Shown: positions 7,296-8,981 of the stretch, one piece after another
Numbering within the stretch: position 1 is the stretch's first letter
How the letters are laid out: each line of letters starts with the position of its first letter
Origin: Comamonadaceae bacterium
GTDB lineage: Bacteria > Pseudomonadota > Gammaproteobacteria > Burkholderiales > Burkholderiaceae_C
DNA: 8,981 nt
Direction of reading: 5' to 3'
Assembly (NCBI GenBank): GCA_947469815.1
Contig: CANIRI010000076.1
Coordinates: 1-8,981 of the forward strand
Notes under the pieces: model-generated
Told to the model about the DNA's origin: nothing
The model's database searches: none
The model's input: only the letters and a program-made list of their open reading frames with translations
Made by a program: the position numbers and the translations under genes

Positions 7296-8039
7296 ATGCC
7301 ATCACCCATCATCGCGTTCGAGAAAGTCAACAAGTGGTACGGCAATAGCTTCCACGTGCTGCGGGACATCGACCTGAGCATCCAGACCGGCGAACGCATC
7401 GTGATCTGCGGCCCGTCCGGCTCGGGCAAGTCCACGCTGATCCGCTGCATCAACCGCCTGGAAGAACACCAACAAGGCGTGTTGCGTGTGGATGGCGTGG
7501 AGATTGGCGACGACATCAAAGTCATTGACGATGTGCGCAAAAAAGTGGGCATGGTTTTCCAGCAGTTCAACCTGTTTCCCCACCTGACGGTGCTGGAAAA
7601 CCTGACGCTCTCGCCCATGTGGGTTGGCAAGCTGCCCAAAAAGGAAGCTGACGCACGCGCCATGGAGCAGTTGCAACGCGTGCGCATTGCCGAGCAGGCG
7701 CACAAATACCCGCTGCAACTCAGCGGCGGTCAGCAGCAACGCGTGGCGATTGCCCGCGCCCTGTGTCTCACGCCGAAAATCATGCTGTTCGATGAGCCGA
7801 CCTCGGCGCTAGACCCCGAGATGATCAAGGAAGTTTTGGACGTGATGATCGAGCTGGCCGGCCAAGGCATCACCATGGTCTGCGTCACCCACGAGATGGG
7901 TTTTGCCAAAGCCGTGGCCGACCGCGTCATCTTCATGGACGAAGGCCAGATCGTTGAGCAAAACACGCCCGACGCATTTTTCAACAACCCGCAAAACGAG
8001 CGCAGCCGCGACTTTCTGTCCAAAATTCTGGGCCACTGA
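7296..8039 (+). CDS. aapP: General L-amino-acid ABC importer, ATP-binding subunit AapP
   Basis: The 247-residue cytoplasmic ATPase drives uptake and belongs to the polar-amino-acid (GlnQ/AapP) group. All motifs are present: aromatic A-loop at W14-Y15, Walker [10 protein letters not shown] (39-47), Q-loop [12 protein letters not shown] (87-98), signature LSGGQ (142-146), Walker B IMLFDE (162-167), D-loop SALD (170-173) and the switch histidine H199 in VTHEMGFA. No key residue is missing, so it should be active. The start at 7296 is supported by a GAGGAA site 7 bases upstream and by the normal family N-terminus ([12 protein letters not shown]). The stop overlaps the start of the next transporter gene by one base (TGATG). 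Confidence 0.95.
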   Translation: MPSPIIAFEKVNKWYGNSFHVLRDIDLSIQTGERIVICGPSGSGKSTLIRCINRLEEHQQGVLRVDGVEIGDDIKVIDDVRKKVGMVFQQFNLFPHLTVLENLTLSPMWVGKLPKKEADARAMEQLQRVRIAEQAHKYPLQLSGGQQQRVAIARALCLTPKIMLFDEPTSALDPEMIKEVLDVMIELAGQGITMVCVTHEMGFAKAVADRVIFMDEGQIVEQNTPDAFFNNPQNERSRDFLSKILGH

Positions 8040-8981
8040 TGGCGGACGCTGACAGCGCGGGCCATCCGCGCAGAGACCATCTGGGTCTGCCCGCTGCCGC
8101 CCTGCTTTTGAGTTGTTGCGCCTTTTGGGGTTTGCAGCAGGTGCTGGTCAAAGCCACCCTGGAGGAAATGCCTGCCGCGTTCCAGGCCATGCTGCGCTTT
8201 GCCGCTTCCACCGCCTGCCTGATGGTGTGGTGCCGTGTGCGCGGTATTGCACTGTTCGACCGCGACGGCAGCCTGTGGCCCGGCCTGCTGGTCGGTGCCC
8301 TGTTTGCCGGTGAAATGCTGTGCGTGTTTTTGGGCTTGCAGTACATCCCGGCATCGCGTTTGACGGTGTTCTTGTACGCATCGCCGCTGTGGGCCGCGCT
8401 CATCCTGCCCTGGGTGATCCGCTCCGAGCGCCTGCGCGCGCTGCAATGGGTCGGGCTCCTGCTGGCGTTTCTGGCGGTGGCCTACACCCTGCGTGACGGC
8501 TTGCTGCGCGGGCAAACCGCCTCCCAGCACTGGGGCGATATCCTGGGCTTAGCCAGCGGCCTGTTCTGGGCCATGACCACGGTGACCATCCGCAGCAGTC
8601 GCCTGATGCGCGCCAGCCCTGAGAAGCTGCTTTTCTACCAAGTCGCTTGCACAGCGGTGGCGGGCGGTGCCTTGTCGCTGATGCTGGGTGATGTGTGGGT
8701 CAGCAGCTTCAGCCCCTTTGCTATTACCTCGCTGGCACTGCAAGCGGTGGTGGGGGGCTTTGCCAGCTACCTGGTGTGGATGTGGATGCTGGGGCGCTAC
8801 CCGGCAACCAAGATGGGGGCTTTTGCGCTGTCAACGCCCGTGTTTGCGGTGATTTTCGGCGCACTCTGGCTGGGCGAGACGGTGCACATGGAGCTGGTGG
8901 CCGCGCTGGCGGCGGTGATTTTCGGCATCACGCTGGTGAACCGCAAACCCGCTGCTGCCAGCCAGCCGGACGCCACCCCCG
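8039..8981 (+). CDS. DMT superfamily EamA-type transporter (3' end outside window)
   Basis: An open frame of 314 codons runs from the ATG at 8039 to the right edge with no stop. The protein is highly hydrophobic and has two repeated EamA halves, about 18-152 and 166-302, each with about five membrane helices. Family signs are CCAFWGLQQVLVKATLEEMPAAFQAMLRFA in outline (26-55), GLQYIPASRLTVFLYASPLWAAL (99-121), DILGLASGLFWAMTTVTIR (167-185), and the ending AFALSTPVFAVIFGALWLGE (261-280). A basic, Ala/Pro-rich tail starts at about 302, so only a few residues should be missing. EamA proteins are often metabolite or amino-acid exporters, though some import; the substrate here is unknown. The start overlaps the aapP stop (TGATG) with no ribosome binding site, implying translational coupling to the importer. 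An alternative start further in would remove part of the first helix. Confidence 0.9.
   Translation, partial: MADADSAGHPRRDHLGLPAAALLLSCCAFWGLQQVLVKATLEEMPAAFQAMLRFAASTACLMVWCRVRGIALFDRDGSLWPGLLVGALFAGEMLCVFLGLQYIPASRLTVFLYASPLWAALILPWVIRSERLRALQWVGLLLAFLAVAYTLRDGLLRGQTASQHWGDILGLASGLFWAMTTVTIRSSRLMRASPEKLLFYQVACTAVAGGALSLMLGDVWVSSFSPFAITSLALQAVVGGFASYLVWMWMLGRYPATKMGAFALSTPVFAVIFGALWLGETVHMELVAALAAVIFGITLVNRKPAAASQPDATP

Noticed and set aside
6163..7305. A 380-residue minus-strand open frame opposite aapM
   Set aside because: Its product is rich in His, Gln, Arg and Ala with no domain, and it lies wholly opposite a clear permease gene; it is a high-GC antisense shadow.
7730..8530. A 266-residue minus-strand open frame across the aapP-EamA junction
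   Set aside because: It crosses two real genes on the other strand and its product is Gln/Arg/Ala-rich without a family signature.

Overview
The window is GC-rich, densely packed bacterial chromosomal DNA with short intergenic gaps. The full set of a general L-amino-acid ABC importer (AapJ-AapQ-AapM-AapP type), the codon use and the protein style suggest a proteobacterium, most likely a betaproteobacterium of the Burkholderiales/Comamonadaceae type. That taxonomic placement is an inference from familiarity, not a database result. I see no tRNA, rRNA, CRISPR array, insertion sequence or phage gene.

Region 1 (1-1107, plus strand) holds the 3' part of a gene for a probable TIM-barrel protein of BtpA-like appearance. 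It overlaps by 4 bases (ATGA) a complete gene for an adenine-phosphoribosyltransferase-like enzyme with a variant PRPP loop. The pair is translationally coupled and probably belongs to a nucleobase, nucleoside or sugar-phosphate salvage operon that extends to the left of the window.

Region 2 (1123-3689, minus strand) is a two-gene unit converging on region 1. A family-VIII-esterase/class-C-beta-lactamase-like serine hydrolase is followed 11 bases later by a saccharopine-dehydrogenase-like NAD(P)-binding oxidoreductase that carries an acidic, proline-rich N-terminal extension.

Region 3 (3690-3861) is the divergent control region between the hydrolase and the importer operon, with weak candidate promoters and one clear ribosome binding site.

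Region 4 (3862-8981, plus strand) is the importer operon. It encodes the periplasmic binding protein (aapJ), a strong 12-bp hairpin in the aapJ-aapQ gap, two permeases (aapQ, aapM) and the ATPase (aapP). A DMT/EamA-family transporter follows, its start codon overlapping the aapP stop by one base, and it runs off the right edge very near its natural end. AapJ would capture amino acids in the periplasm, AapQ and AapM form the channel, and AapP drives transport. The hairpin probably lets the binding protein be made in excess. The coupled EamA protein may export an amino acid or related metabolite, giving an import/efflux pair.

Most of the window looks like ordinary, well-known gene families. The points most worth a second look are the barrel/phosphoribosyltransferase pair, the efflux-like gene fused to the importer operon, the hairpin and direct repeats in the aapJ-aapQ gap, and the unusual N-terminus of the oxidoreductase. 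I did not find convincing evidence of a wholly new system.
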